Source: Psilocybe azurescens (taxonomy: Eukaryota; Basidiomycota; Agaricomycetes; Agaricales; Agrocybaceae). From it: a DNA stretch of 64,000 nucleotides. This document shows, in pieces, positions 36,169 through 47,600 of the stretch. The translations under genes were made by a program, and so were the position numbers. Each line of letters begins with the position of its first letter. Within the stretch, counting starts at the first letter, position 1. A model generated the notes under the pieces. The model had not been told where the DNA came from. It made no database searches and was given only the letters and a program-made list of their open reading frames with translations. The DNA is taken from the NCBI GenBank assembly GCA_023853785.1, contig JAJIRX010000221.1, positions 186,001 through 250,000 on the forward strand, in the 5' to 3' direction.

Positions 36169-37975
36169 CCAATCAAGGTGGGGCGTGCTTGGGGCGAAGG
36201 ACACTGTGGGGCAGCGCTTCGTCACGCTGCTGTCCGTGCACCCGTGGTTCGTCGTCAATGCGCTTGGCGTGAGCCTGTGCAGCACGGGCAAGCCGTACAG
36301 GCTCGCGGTCAACTGGAAGCAGAGCATGCCGGTCCCGCAGGTGGTGCAGGAGGTCGTGGTGCAGGAGTGCAAGATGGTCTTTTAGGGCTTGGATGCGGAT
36401 GTCACTGGGGTGAGTCTTCCTTGAGTATGCTGGATGTTGACTCGTTAACTCCGTTTTCCATTTCCGTTTTGATTAGAGGGAGGCGTTAAGAGCCGAGGAC
36501 CTCGCTGTCTTCTCCAACGCGAAGAACTTCCGCCCGGGACCTGCACGTCCTGCTCATCGTCTCACTTGTGAACTCGCTGTCATCCTGCAGCAGCAGGCGC
36601 TGTTCTCGCCCGTCTTCTCCAATGCGAAGAACTTCCGCTGGGACCCACACGACCCGCTCATCGTCTCGCTCGTGAACACGGGCCACCTCGTCATCATCCC
36701 GCAGCAGCAGGCGCTGTTCTCGCCGTCTTCTCCAATGCGAAGAACTTCCCCAGGACCCGCACGACCCGCTCATCGTCTCGCTTGTGAACTCACTGTCATC
36801 CTGCAGCAGCAGGCGCTGTTCTCGCTGTCTTCTCCAATGCGAAGAACTTCTGCCGGGACCCGCACGTCCCGCTCATCGTCTCGCTTCGTGAACTTGCTGT
36901 CATCCTGCAGCAGCAGGGCGCTGTTCTCGCTGTCTTCTCCAATGCGAAGAACTTCCGCTGGGACCCGCACGACCCGCTCATTGTCTCGCTTGTGAACACA
37001 GGCCACCTCGCCGTCATCCTGCAGCAGCAGGCGCTGTTCTTGCCGTCTTCTCCAATGCAAAGAACTTCCGCTGGGACCTGCAAGTCCCGCTCATCGTCTC
37101 GCTTCGTGAACTCGCTGTCATCCTGCAGCAGCAGGTGCTGTTCTCGCCGTCTTTTCCAATGCGAAGAACTTCCGCCCGGGACCTGTACGTCCCGCTCATC
37201 GTCTCGCTTCGTGAACTCGCCGTCATCCCGCAGCAGCAGGTGCTGTTCTCGCCATCTTCTCCAATGCAAAGAACTTCCGCCCGGGACCCGCACGTTCCGC
37301 TCATCGTCTCGCTTCGTGAACACGGGCCACCTCGTCATCATCCCGCAGCAGCAGGCGCTGTTTTCGCCGTCTTCCACAATGCGAAGAACTTCTGCCGGGA
37401 CCTGTACGTCCCGCTCATTGTCTCACTCGTGAACTCGCCATCATCCTGCAGCAGCAGGCGCTGTTCTCGCCGTCTTCCACAATGCGCAGAACTTCCGGCT
37501 GGGACCTGTACGTCCTGCTCATCGTCTCGCTTCGTGAACACAGGCCACCTCGCTGTCATCCCGCAGCAGCAGGCGCTGTTTTCGCCGTCTTCCACAATGC
37601 GAAGAACTTCCGGCCGGGACCTGTATGTCCCGCTCATCGTCTTGCTCGTGAACACGGGCCACCTCGCCATTGTCTCGCTTGTGAACATGGGCCACCTCAC
37701 CATCATCCCGCAGCAGCAGGCGCTGTTCTCGCCGTCTTCTCCAATGTGAAGAACTTCCGCTGGGACCTGCAAGTCCCGCTCATTGTCTCGCATAGGCCAC
37801 CTCGCCATCATCCCGCAGCAGCAGGCGCTGTTCTCGCCGCCGCTCAAGTCGGGCTTCATTGTGACCAACACGAACTGCTCCACGACAGGGTATGTCATCC
37901 CGCTTCGCAGCGATGGAGCGGGTGTTCAGGCCCTCGAGGCGGTCATGGTCACCACCATGCAGGCGTGCAGGCCAT
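36169..37975 (+). pseudogene. Captured fragment of aspartate-semialdehyde dehydrogenase
   Basis: The host enzyme reduces aspartyl phosphate to aspartate semialdehyde in threonine, methionine and lysine-branch synthesis. Here the NADP-binding start is visible: IKVG (one G too many at 36180-36183), then VLGAKDTVGQRFVTLLSVHP. After it come WFVVNALGVSLCSTGKPYRL, NWKQSMPVPQVVQE, a stop, GLDADVTG, and AEDLAVFSNAKNF. At 37840-37975 SGFIVTNTNCSTTGYVIPL contains the NCSTTG motif around the catalytic Cys, then EAVMVTTMQA. The rest of the enzyme is absent. The stretch between FSNAKNF and the catalytic motif is amplified 12 times (next entry). Stops and mixed frames make it non-functional as an enzyme. 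It lies between the two genes of the Tnp2 element, with much higher GC than its surroundings. Confidence 0.82.
36521..37843 (+). repeat. Twelve tandem units from one piece of the dehydrogenase gene
   Basis: Units of about 102-148 bp start at each GCGAAGAACTTC (or close variant) near 36523, 36630, 36738, 36840, 36945, 37057, 37161, 37267, 37381, 37484, 37598 and 37746. Each encodes SNAKNFR-D--VPLIVSLVN and then HLAIIPQQQ in one frame or another. Two length classes differ by loss of about 9 bp (the GGGCCAC word). Unit 11 has an extra internal partial copy. Confidence 0.92.
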
Positions 37976-38424
37976 GATTCGCGGATTGCTTCCCCTTCCC
38001 TCGAACGTCCAAGTCCGAAACCCAGAGGGTGATGCCGCACGCTTCGCTCTACCTTGCCAACAATGTTGTGAAAGCCATCATCGAAAACAACAACTACGAG
38101 TGTGTGCATGTGATCTTAAGCTGGAGGTACGTTGAATTGTAGTGAATTTGAGCCAAAGCTAATTGTATCACAGAATGTTACCACACCCAATTTGCTGCCA
38201 TACGGATTAATGGCAAACATGGTGCTTAGTTTGTGTAAACTTATGTATTTATTGCAGATGGGGATATTTCTGCTTTTGCTAGTGGATGGAAACGTGTGGA
38301 AGCGAGCGAATGTTCTGGAAAATGTATAGTATCTTCTGTATTTATTTAACTTAAATCTGTGCATGCGACCCGGATTCAAAAATTTTGCCTCATTGTCTAA
38401 GTCTGCTCTCTGTCATTATATATC

Positions 38425-39507
38425 ATGCCTCGCACATCTGCACGTCTATCTTCTGCACGTCCGAATGATGGCCGCTCCGCCACCAATCAAAATCAAAATG
38501 CTGAAGCCAATGCTGCACAAGCACTTCACCCCATTCAACCTTTGGCACCCCGTGGTCGTAGAGGGTGAACATACCTACAGGCTCTGGGACTGGTGAGTAT
38601 GGTGATTGTCCTACTTGTTCAATTCTGACTGCTTAATCGTGTTCAAGGTCAAGGCCATTGTCAGGACCCAAGTGGCACATTGGCTATGTCTACCAATGAG
38701 CCATTAGGTGTCCACAACAGGGACACTAGTGGTTCATCTGGTCCTGCTCTACAAGAAATCAGTGCTCAATTGACTTCTTGCAACAGTTCCGAGCCGAATG
38801 GTGACTCCTCCGACACAAATGCAAATGATCAGCTTGGTGAACTGCAGCGGATTCGAGAGGAGAGGGATCGTTTATTGGGTATGTAATTGTTGTATCATGT
38901 CAGCCTAGTTTCTTTTGACTGATTTACGATTCATATAGCTGAAGTACAAAGTCTTAGGATTCAGTACGATACATCCCGCCCAAACCAGCCCATGACACAG
39001 CCAGCGCTGATCCCCCGTCCTGAAGGAAGACGTATTAAATTACAGGAAGACATGGGATTAGCTAATGATCGAATTAGGTTTTTGTCCATCCGTGTAAGTA
39101 CCGTAATAATTTCTTAATACAAGGTTACTCATTCATACACTACAGCGTACCATAAAAGATGTGCTCAATCGAGCAGGCCTTGATTATATGGTACGTTGGG
39201 CACACCAGGACAAGAACAAGTTAGCAAAGATCTTCCATTTGGTAAGCCTTATTTTTTCATCTTTTTATGTCACTGTTATTAAGTCGTACTCGAGGCCAGG
39301 GATAGACAACCATACCTGAAAAGGTTTGCACATAATTGGCCTATCGAAGAGTACATCAAACATCACCACAAACATATCCGAGCCTACCACCGACGTATTG
39401 CCAATGATGGAACAAATGCTACAATCCCCAATGCCAGTTCTGACGAGATTTCGGACTCCCAGGGTGAAGTACCATTTGACCCTGATATGTATCTCGACGA
39501 TCTGTGA
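38425..39507 (+). CDS. Second gene of the Tnp2 transposon (accessory protein, intact)
   Basis: It starts MPRTSARLSSARPNDGRSAT and is spliced through five or six small exons with clean GT/AG sites. Joins include the intron after GGGTGG...GRRG near 38560, one at 38595 and one at 38880. Later exons give ELQRIREERDRLL (short coiled coil), GRRIKLQEDMGLANDRIRFL, DVLNRAGLDYMVRWAHQDKN and RDRQPYLKRFAHNWPIEEYI. An Asp-rich end, FDPDMYLDDL, is followed by a stop at 39507. A basic, DNA-binding-like middle next to a transposase fits the TnpA-like partner seen in CACTA elements, but the exact role is inferred. No frame break was found, unlike the transposase. Confidence 0.7.
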
Positions 39508-39839
39508 AGATCAGATCTCGTAGTCATGATATTATTAATAAATGTGATTTCCATACATGTTAGATTGTGATTTTCTGCATTTTAAGTGTGATAAAAATGG
39601 TAAAATCTGGATATCTTTCCTTCAATAAAGTTGTGATTTTTGGCCTTCCAAACGGTGTAAGAAATGCTCATTTTCAGACCTTCCTCATTTGCTGAGTACT
39701 ATTTTTCCAACATTTTAGGTCTTAAAAAGAACCTTTTAACCGCTCATTTTCAGATCATCTTGATTTATTGAGTACTGATTTTTGACTTTCTATGTCGTAT
39801 AATAAGACCTTTTTTTTAAGCTTTTTTTCTATCTCTAAA

Positions 39840-40050
39840 GCTCGGAATTTTCACTCCTTACGACAGGGTCAGTCCCAAAAAGGAAGGGTAGGAAACGTTC
39901 AATTTCGTGGATGTATTTCCGACCTCATTCCGCCCTTTCTTTCTGTCTCTTAGTGGCGGAATTATCTCCTTATGGAGTCAGAAAATTAGCCTTTTGGACG
40001 GCGGAATTTCTGACCTCCTGGGGCCCCTAGAGGCTCGGTAGTACTTCTCA
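39840..40050. repeat. Right subterminal region of the Tnp2 element
   Basis: Repeated short words (GGCGGAATT at about 39955 and 40000, CCGCC, GACCTCC) resemble those in the left subterminal repeats. The region ends in a GGGGCCCCTAGAGGCTCGG stretch that mirrors the left end imperfectly. Confidence 0.5.
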
Positions 40051-41355
40051 TATACTCTACTCTTGTATAAGTTGTCGTTGAAATAGTTTTTGCTTTTGAA
40101 TCCACATTTTTAGTGAGGGACTTCGAGTAGTGCGTCATAAAAAAATACATTATCTACCATGGGCTCGAGCATGTCAGATCCTGAGTTACTCGCCAAAAGT
40201 GATCTCGACAATCTGGCGAAAAATCTCTTTTACAAGGCCATCTAGAAATACAAGGATTGTCGGATGTCAATGCAGCCAAAACAGGTCGATAGCATGCTAC
40301 AAATAAGTTACACAAAGAGGAAGACAATAAAAGAAGATGGAAGAGACCGAAAGAGACAAAAAAGGAAACAGGAAAACATGGAGAAATCAGGCGTTACTCG
40401 GAGAGGTAAAAGACTCCCGGTATGGCAATGTGCAGAATTTTGCCAAAATGAATTATTTTTATGCTTTGTACCTGCCATTGTTGCAGTCCCTGAGAAGCAC
40501 TCCAAAATCAGGTTTGATTGAGAAAGAGGATGGGAGGTGCCACCTGATAGGAATCAATCCGTTCGTCCTTTGATGGACACAAACAAACCTCGAAACACCT
40601 GACCAGTTAGCGCTCACTGCATAAAATGAGATATCTCATTTTAAATAAAATTCTTTAGTAGTCGGGTCTCGGGTGATATGTTAAATATGCGATTGGAGAG
40701 TATGATACCACGATTCATGAAAGACGAGTGATAGTGGCGTGGACTATGTTACATGAAGACGAGCAACGAGCACTGCTAATCGCGTACTAAAGATGACTAG
40801 AAGGACTCACGAGGGTTAACTGACTAGAAACAGTATTCACGAATCAACCAGGCAGGCAGCAACGTCCAAAAAGGGGGTAATATACAAAAGAGATGAATGG
40901 AGATTGAATAAAAGGCTAGAATGGGGTTAAGAGATAGATGCGATGACAGATGTGTGTGATGGTCCAACTGTCATATGCAGATGGACTCATGACCATGCCG
41001 TTATCGCGTTGAGCGGGGCTAATGTGGTGGAGGAGAATCAGAATTTAGAAGAGGTGGAAAAGTGTGAAGTGCATGTCGTAGAGATGAATGGTGCTAGTGA
41101 ACAACTACCTACTAAATGTCTGCAAATTGTAAACGAAGAAAATATTGCATCGATGGAAAATTGGGGGAAACAAAAAAAAAATTGCGCAGATTAAATGGAT
41201 TGTAGTTTGCAAGCAGAAAATGTCGATGTCAACGTCTCGTAGGATTTGAACCTCAACAAAGGAGAACAAAGCCAGATGCTCGTCCATGAAGATGGAACAA
41301 GCAATTGCCGGAGGGGAAAGATTCAGGAAGGTTAGATCGGGGTCGTGAATCGTTA
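40051..41355. other. Region without a supported gene
   Basis: Lys/Arg- and Glu-rich open frames exist on plus (40264-40573, 40943-41194), but they have no start context, splice sites or family features. The right end may hold the 3'UTR of the secreted-protein gene at 41356. Confidence 0.4.
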
Positions 41356-42586
41356 TTAAATCATGATGAGCATGATCATGGAGGTCATGCATAGTGAAAG
41401 AGTCTTGAAGCTCATAAATGTGTTATCAGCTTGATGCACAGACCAAGCTGCACTCGTCGATGATGCCGCTGTTGTAGACGGAGACGGTGAAGAAGAGGTA
41501 GAGGATACCGATGAAGATGACTCCGAGGAGGAAGAAGACAAGGAGGAAGAAGACAACGAGTCCGACGACAACGACAACGACACGGACACAGGAGAAGTAG
41601 GTGTCGGTGAGGAAGACGAGCTCGAGTCCGATACCGTAGGTGAGGATGTCGATCCACCTGTTATCACGGAACCAGTAATAGGTATAGGCGTGGTGATCAG
41701 CGTCGACGAAGTAGGAGTGACCGCTGTACTGGAGTCCGGTTTCGTGGACGAGGATCCACCAGCGATTTGAGTGATGGCAAACGACGGACTCGTATTGCCG
41801 GAATCACCAAATACTAAAATAGCAATGATAGTAAGAATAGATTGCTCCTTCGAGGACAAGAATAGTACACGAAATTGAGCAGATACTCACAGACGATGAG
41901 ATAGTCTGAGCGGGGGTGACGTCCGGAACTGTAATTTTCACCTGTCCATCCCTAAGTTTGAATCCTTGAGCGAGAGGGTTGTCTGCGATTAAAAGGAAAA
42001 AAGGAAGAGTTTCATGAGCATAAGTTCAAAATGGAATGATTTCAACTTTCGATCGCGATCGAAGCATCACAGGGAGAGTGTCAATGAGGGATGCGGAGCT
42101 AGAGAAACACGGTCACATCCGAGCTGCAATCACCAGACCCGCGACGGACGCAGGCACAGCGACAAGCAGCTAGAGGCAGCCAGTTCCCAACGTGTGGGTT
42201 TCGATCGCAAGGTATTTGCAAATCCTCGTCGAACTCCAACCGCGTGGTAAATATGAGCTGGCTAAGACTTACTGAAGTCAAGGTTCAAACTGTTGGTCGA
42301 GTTGAAGCCAAGGATGACCTGCCCAATTGGATTCGTGATTTGTGAATCTGGCGGGAAATTGGACGTGTCCCTGTGGGTGGGGGCGGGTTGGAGAGGTCAG
42401 TTTTTGTCTTCGGGGTAACATAGCATGTAAGGCGCACCAGGTCACTGTCTGCACAGTCCCAACAGGCCACACTGTCTGCGCGTTAGGGCTTGTAATCCTC
42501 GGGGCAATTACATCGCGGCGGGATAGGGGAGAAGCATTGACAGAGAGAGCCAACAAGGCGACGAGCGTGGTGAAGATTGTGAACAT
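41356..42586 (-). CDS. Kre9/Knh1-like secreted Ser-rich protein, paralog 1 (GPI-type tail)
   Basis: The signal peptide MFTIFTTLVALLALSVNASP is followed by ITSPNAQTVWPVG and QTVTW, the N-terminal signature of Kre9/Knh1-like cell-wall proteins. Exons split the Trp codon (TG|G) and precede NNPLAQGFKLRDGQVKITVP and FGDSGNTSPSFAI. A long Ser-rich stalk (SSSSSSPTPTSPVSV...) follows, with a weakly hydrophobic end suggesting a GPI anchor. Role: cell-surface or wall beta-glucan-related protein, inferred from family. In exon 3 the frame slips by one base between PAQ and DYLIV (about 41905-41912), so the gene is broken or the consensus is one base short. A TATA-like TATAAAC lies about 110 bp upstream. 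It is the only one of four paralogs in the window with the Ser-rich stalk. Confidence 0.75.
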
Positions 42587-42589
42587 GGC

Positions 42590-43814
42590 GTAGTTGGCTC
42601 AACGTGCAGACTAGCGGGCAAAGGTCGTCAATGAACGTGGACGTAGTGGGGAGGACAAAGCGTCAACAGAGTTTCGTATGTTCGGGTCCATGTTTATACA
42701 GAGTAGCCCTGGGACCATGTGACTTTCAGGAATTATTGATGGCACACCCACGCCATACATTGATACAATTCATATTCACGTTCTCACATATGGCGGCATG
42801 CTTCTTTTACTCAGGACAAGTGAACTTCTGACAAGCTCAGGTACTCAGACCAGTAAATCTGTTTATGGGCGTAGAATAGAGTGTAGAAGGGCTTAGACGA
42901 CTCAGTAGATGCCTTCGAAAGTGTAAGCCCGTGATTCCAAAATCCGAGATGCAAACAGCACAACTCTCGGAATCACAAAATCTCTCCTTGCCAAGGCCCA
43001 AGACGTAGTTCCTATTTTTTCTGGAGTCCAGGATCGACAGGATATGGATCCGCCATAGGTATAACAGCGCCTTACAGCATCAGACGCAATTACGGCACGT
43101 TGTCAGATGCAGTATGCACCTCGCATCAACAAAAGGCGGCAAAGTGTTTTGTGTATGAACCGCTAAACCCGTTCAAACAGATTCAATAACGTGAATGTGA
43201 AAATTAATAGTGAGGAGTGTCAGTCTGAGGCCTGTTCAGCGCCTTCGGTGAGTAGGCCAGGCCGGCTGGAGCTGTCAGGGGTCTGTCCTCCGCGTTTCAT
43301 ACATGCCGCTTCAGCCTTCGAAGGACGTGTAATGGGTCTCCAGAGCCGATGTTCACTGCATTTTTCAGAGGCAATCAATTTGACGAAATCTTCTCGCCGA
43401 GGACTGTTGTAACGGATGCAGATCAGCCAATGATGAAGTCAACTTGAACAAATACAAGTTGCAGTCATGATTACGAGGATTAAAGAAGAGTACTATTATC
43501 TACAGGTGTAGACCGGGGTGTAGAGGGTATTAGAGGGAATGTAAGGTACAGGGAGTTCGATAAAGTCCAACGATAGTCCGAGAAATGCAGGGTGGTAGTA
43601 CAGCTTGTCGGGCCAAGAATTGAAGTGATACAGTACGCGAGTGTCCAAGAATTAGCGAAGAGGTGAATGCAGTGTCAATGAGGTTTGTCGTAAATGTGGT
43701 TTGTCGTAAATGTGGTTAGGACAGGCCGGCTGAAATCATCAGGCGTCCATTTCATTATTTTTTGATACAAAAGTTCGTTGCGGGCGGTCTGCAGAGCTAT
43801 TTCCGATGGGTTCT
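42590..43814. other. Intergenic between two secreted-protein genes
   Basis: The stretch holds the promoter of the 41356-42586 gene (TATA-like motif near 42693-42699). No further gene is supported. Confidence 0.5.
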
Positions 43815-44428
43815 TCAAACAGTTATTTCGAAGAAGTCACCAGTATTGCCCGAGTCGCCGAAGACTGTCAAACAGAGGCGGATCAGTCAGTAACAAGGTA
43901 TCTTGCAGCGGAGATTGTCAAACACAAATCTATTCACCTAGGATCTGGTAATTCTTGCCAGCTTGGACTTCGGGAACCTTCACTTGGTGAGAACCGGAGA
44001 GAACATCCAGGTTGTCCGCAAGGGGGTGCTCTATAAGTCAAAAAAAGAAACTCATTTATTTAGTCACCAAATGCGACCCAAAGGATAACATACTGAAGTC
44101 AAGTTCGCCGTTGGTGACAAGAATGATCTTTGCATTCGTATTAGTGATCTGGGCAGGTGGATTCGATACATTCCTAGAAACGGATCACGTTGAGTAAATT
44201 TGCGCAAAGTCGTTGACCCAGGAGATTCGCATCCGCCTGCGTCCACCTAGAGGGTTTCACGTACCATGTAACGGTTTGCGTGGTGCCCACTTTCCAGACC
44301 GAGTGGCTATTCGGGAGAATGACAGGTGGTACGAACACATCGCGCCGCGATAGCTCGATAGGGGCTCCAGAGACCAGGGAGGCAAAGGCGAGGATGGCAA
44401 AGATGAAGGTAGAAATGAAAGAGTTCAT
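43815..44428 (-). CDS. Kre9/Knh1-like small secreted protein, paralog 2
   Basis: It starts at ATG 44428 with signal peptide MNSFISTFIFAILAFASLVS. Next come VFVPPVILPNSHSVWKVG and QTVTW, an intron splitting the Trp codon, and NVSNPPAQITNTNAKIILVT. After a second intron EHPLADNLDVLSGSHQVKVP follows, and after a third FGDSGNTGDFFEITV and the stop at 43815. All joins keep frame. There is no Ser-rich stalk or anchor, so it is probably secreted. A TATA box (TATATA at 44523-44528) lies about 95 bp upstream. It is tandem with the larger paralog downstream. Splice positions match those of the other three paralogs, so they share one ancestor. Confidence 0.78.
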
Positions 44429-44639
44429 GGTGGTAGAAAGACTGGTAGTTTTGTATGAGGCTGTAGAGTATGTAGTGGGTGACCGGTGGGTGAAGAACAT
44501 TTCATGGATCGACAGGAGGTTTTATATAAAAAACGAGACATCATTGGGGTCGGCAGATGGATCGGAGCGGGCTGTGTCGTTTCCACTCATCAACAGCGCG
44601 CTCAACATCAAACATTCCCACGCCTAAAATGACTCTTCT

Positions 44640-47600
44640 CTAATTTTATTTCTGTCTCTCGATTCATCCTCAGTTATTATTAACTCGACAGTTAACCTTC
44701 AGCGATAGCCTACTGCCATTGTCCTCTACTTGGTGCTACCGCGTTCCGAATCCAGTTCTTTGCGTCCCATGGTTCAATCATCTCAATCTATCTGGATCGA
44801 GGAAGCGCGCTGCCGGAAACCCCCAGCCTTCGTGGAGCACGTTGTTAAGGTTCAGCCACAAGCAAAAAGGCTACAAGTCAACCTTTCGAGGGCTTTTGAA
44901 CCCTGTATCAACTCTCCTGGAATATGGCTCCTCTCAGCATGTGCGACCACGAAGCTCGTTCTGAGTTCTGCGCAGTCGGCTGACTGTCGGATGGTGGGTT
45001 TTGCCAGTGTGGAAGGACTAGGAAGACTAGATTAAACATGGCCTTTACGCAATCTTTGCAGATAGAAGCGAACCCTGCACTGATCATGAGCTCTTCCTGC
45101 TTGCAAATTCACTAAAACGCCACTTTACCAGGAGCCAAAACACTCTATTCTGATTAGTATGACGAGACAAAGCATATCAGGGATCTTCTATGGCCATTAA
45201 CACCCCCACTTCTACTATTGAATGCTCTCTGGGGTGGAGCTGCTTGACGCGTCTAGTGCATTCCTCTGTCTGTCTCAGAAATTTCCTCTTGAACTTGGAA
45301 AAATGAACTCATTCTCTGCCGCCTTCGTATCCCTCCTGACTCCCCATGATCTCTATTCTGATGTTTATACTCTCAAGAACCACCCATGATCGCATTTCCG
45401 CTCCAACCGAAGAAGTTGATGACATTCATTTTGGTGTCATCAATGCGGCCCAGTCGGACGCAAGGCATAGCTCACATTTCAGGCGTGCCCAGTGGGAGAT
45501 AGGGAAGGAGGCCAACTCAAAAAAAATCTCCGAATCTCCTGCAAATCTCCTTTGCACCTACTCTTCTCTCCCCCGGAGTACTTCCAAGCTTCCAAAGAGC
45601 ACTGTTCGAGCCGTTGGGCAAATCGCTCAAACTCTTCATTGGGGCCCGCGATGACCGACGTCGCACGCGGGGAACTGTCAGACTTCCGTCTGTGGTTTCT
45701 CACTACCATTAGCAGTGAAGATGTCGCCGTTCATTGTGGGATCTTTGAAGTCTGATGTTTGACGCGGGATTGGGAACAATGAAGATCCTTCGGTAGATCC
45801 AGGGCTCGGCGGTCTCTCTGTGCATCGCATCTCCGCCATGCATTTCAATTCGTGCTGGGGTATGCCTGTGTTTTACATCCATGATATCACCAACGCATCA
45901 TACCTCGCCCGAGGTACTGTATGAAAGTATGTATTTGATCTCATAAGAATGTAAGGGTGTGGTATCCCGATATCCCGCATCCTTTCCTCAATCGGTATAC
46001 TCAATCGCAACCGCTTATTTTCACTCGTTCTGTTTACTTCACCACTTTCTTCTTAATCAAGGGATTCTCTCACCAATCAGGGCAAGGATCGCAGGCTATG
46101 CGCTCGCTGCTGCACGTAATTCATATCCATCATGCTTCGCGACTCGTTCAACTGTATTGAGTATCCAATCTCTTATTCATCGATTCGTTGGCCCTTTGCG
46201 CGCAGAACGGACACTGTTTGCACCCGGGACTGCTTATCGCCTTCCACTGCTTTCTCAATACACTTGCAGCATGTATCAAGTAGTAGATCTCTCTTCCAAC
46301 TCATTCACATCCTCTAGCCAGTTCAATTGAATTCTGACTCTATTCCTCTGTTCCGTTCCCCGCACTCTAGTAGGCGATCGTATGTGCACTGTGAAGCGTG
46401 CCTTTTGGAGAGGAGGCTGTAGCAGGATAGACGGCTATGATGCGTGTCATTCAGCTTCCTTGCATTCGGATTAGCGGGAATAACCAGCGGTGAATACAGA
46501 GCAGCTGCACCTAAATGCCGACAGTAGCTTGTACAATACTAGCGTCACTATAGTCACTGGGCCTTGGTCAAAATTGTTGCAGGGGCTGTATCTCCCCTAT
46601 CTTGTGGCGCCTAAGGGCAGGCTTCATAGGGTGCTCCATCGCGTGTCTCATTGATTCGGTTTCAACTCTCGTACGCCTATTTCAAACCTTGAGCTTTGCG
46701 CCGAGTTTGAATTGAGAGAGATGACGAGCGCATTATGGCGGGTTATCGTCCAGGCGTGTGTCAGGTGTTAGGAGCCGACCTACACTCCTTCGATGACCGG
46801 GCGCGCAACTTCTTAGTTGTAAAGTCATTTAACGTATTATACTAATTTTATCTACTGTCATGTGGTACTACTAAGCGCGGAGACTGGACATATGCTCTCG
46901 CAGATTTCGTGAGTGGTGGGCAAAGGGGTCGCTTTTTATAATAGCTGTGGTTCTATTGGACACGTCCCGGCGGATCTTGACTGGGTCGATCGAGTTCATG
47001 GTGCAACAAGGTCGGCTAAATGTTTCTCATCTTCATTGTTTCAACGACATACTTCACTTTGCCTCTTCAAAACATACCCGGGCACATGGACTGTAGCCTC
47101 TCAGCAGCATGCACAGCTGTATTATTCCAAACTGAACAACAAATCACTGCATGAGGACTCATGCCATGAGCTTTGCATGAGACAATCTAACCTCAAGCGA
47201 GTGTGAGTATAATCTATAATGAACTGCGGCTGCATACGTACTTTGAGTAATAGCGTTGGGTAAGATTCAGTGCTCCCATTGGGTAGACATCACAAGACCA
47301 CATTATCTTCTCGATTTCTTTTTAGACGCCTCAGGTTATTCGGCCCTGCCTTCCTCTCTGCCACTGAGTCCAAATGCCGAAGTCTATCTGTCGAAGCGAG
47401 TCTTATATTCTGAGCTCTTACCATACATATTCTGATAGTTTTTGAGTAGTTTCGGCTTAAATACGAAGCGACAAACAAGCTAACAAAATATTGAATGAGA
47501 TAAGTTGACACCTAATATCTGGCCAACTCCCTCGAAAAAACCGGGCACAGTAGCCCATCTCGGTGTTCTTTGTAACTAACAGTGCTCTGCTTTGCAGTAA

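Larger units (their letters stand above)
31065..40050. mobile_element. Tnp2-type (CACTA-like) DNA transposon with captured host DNA
   Basis: Two transposon genes face apart (transposase on minus, second gene on plus). Candidate imperfect terminal inverted repeats are CACTATGAGCCCGATCGGGCC at 31067 and, read inward from the right, TACTACCGAGCCTCTAGGGG ending near 40045. Subterminal sequence at both ends is rich in the words GGCGGAA, CCGCC and GAAATTCC. No target duplication could be fixed, so the ends are approximate. The AT-rich body contrasts with a GC-rich insert at about 35900-38000. Confidence 0.6.

Noticed and set aside
36486..37900. Long Ser- and Arg-rich frames on both strands over the tandem array
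   Set aside because: They arise from reading the 12 repeat units in frames other than that of the captured dehydrogenase; repetition keeps them open.
41225..41260. A GGTTCAAATCC word (minus strand) like a tRNA T-loop
   Set aside because: The T-stem does not pair fully and no D-arm, anticodon arm or acceptor stem can be folded around it.
45346..46330. Several 70-120-residue frames in the gene-poor region
   Set aside because: Overlapping frames without signal peptides, domains or consistent introns.
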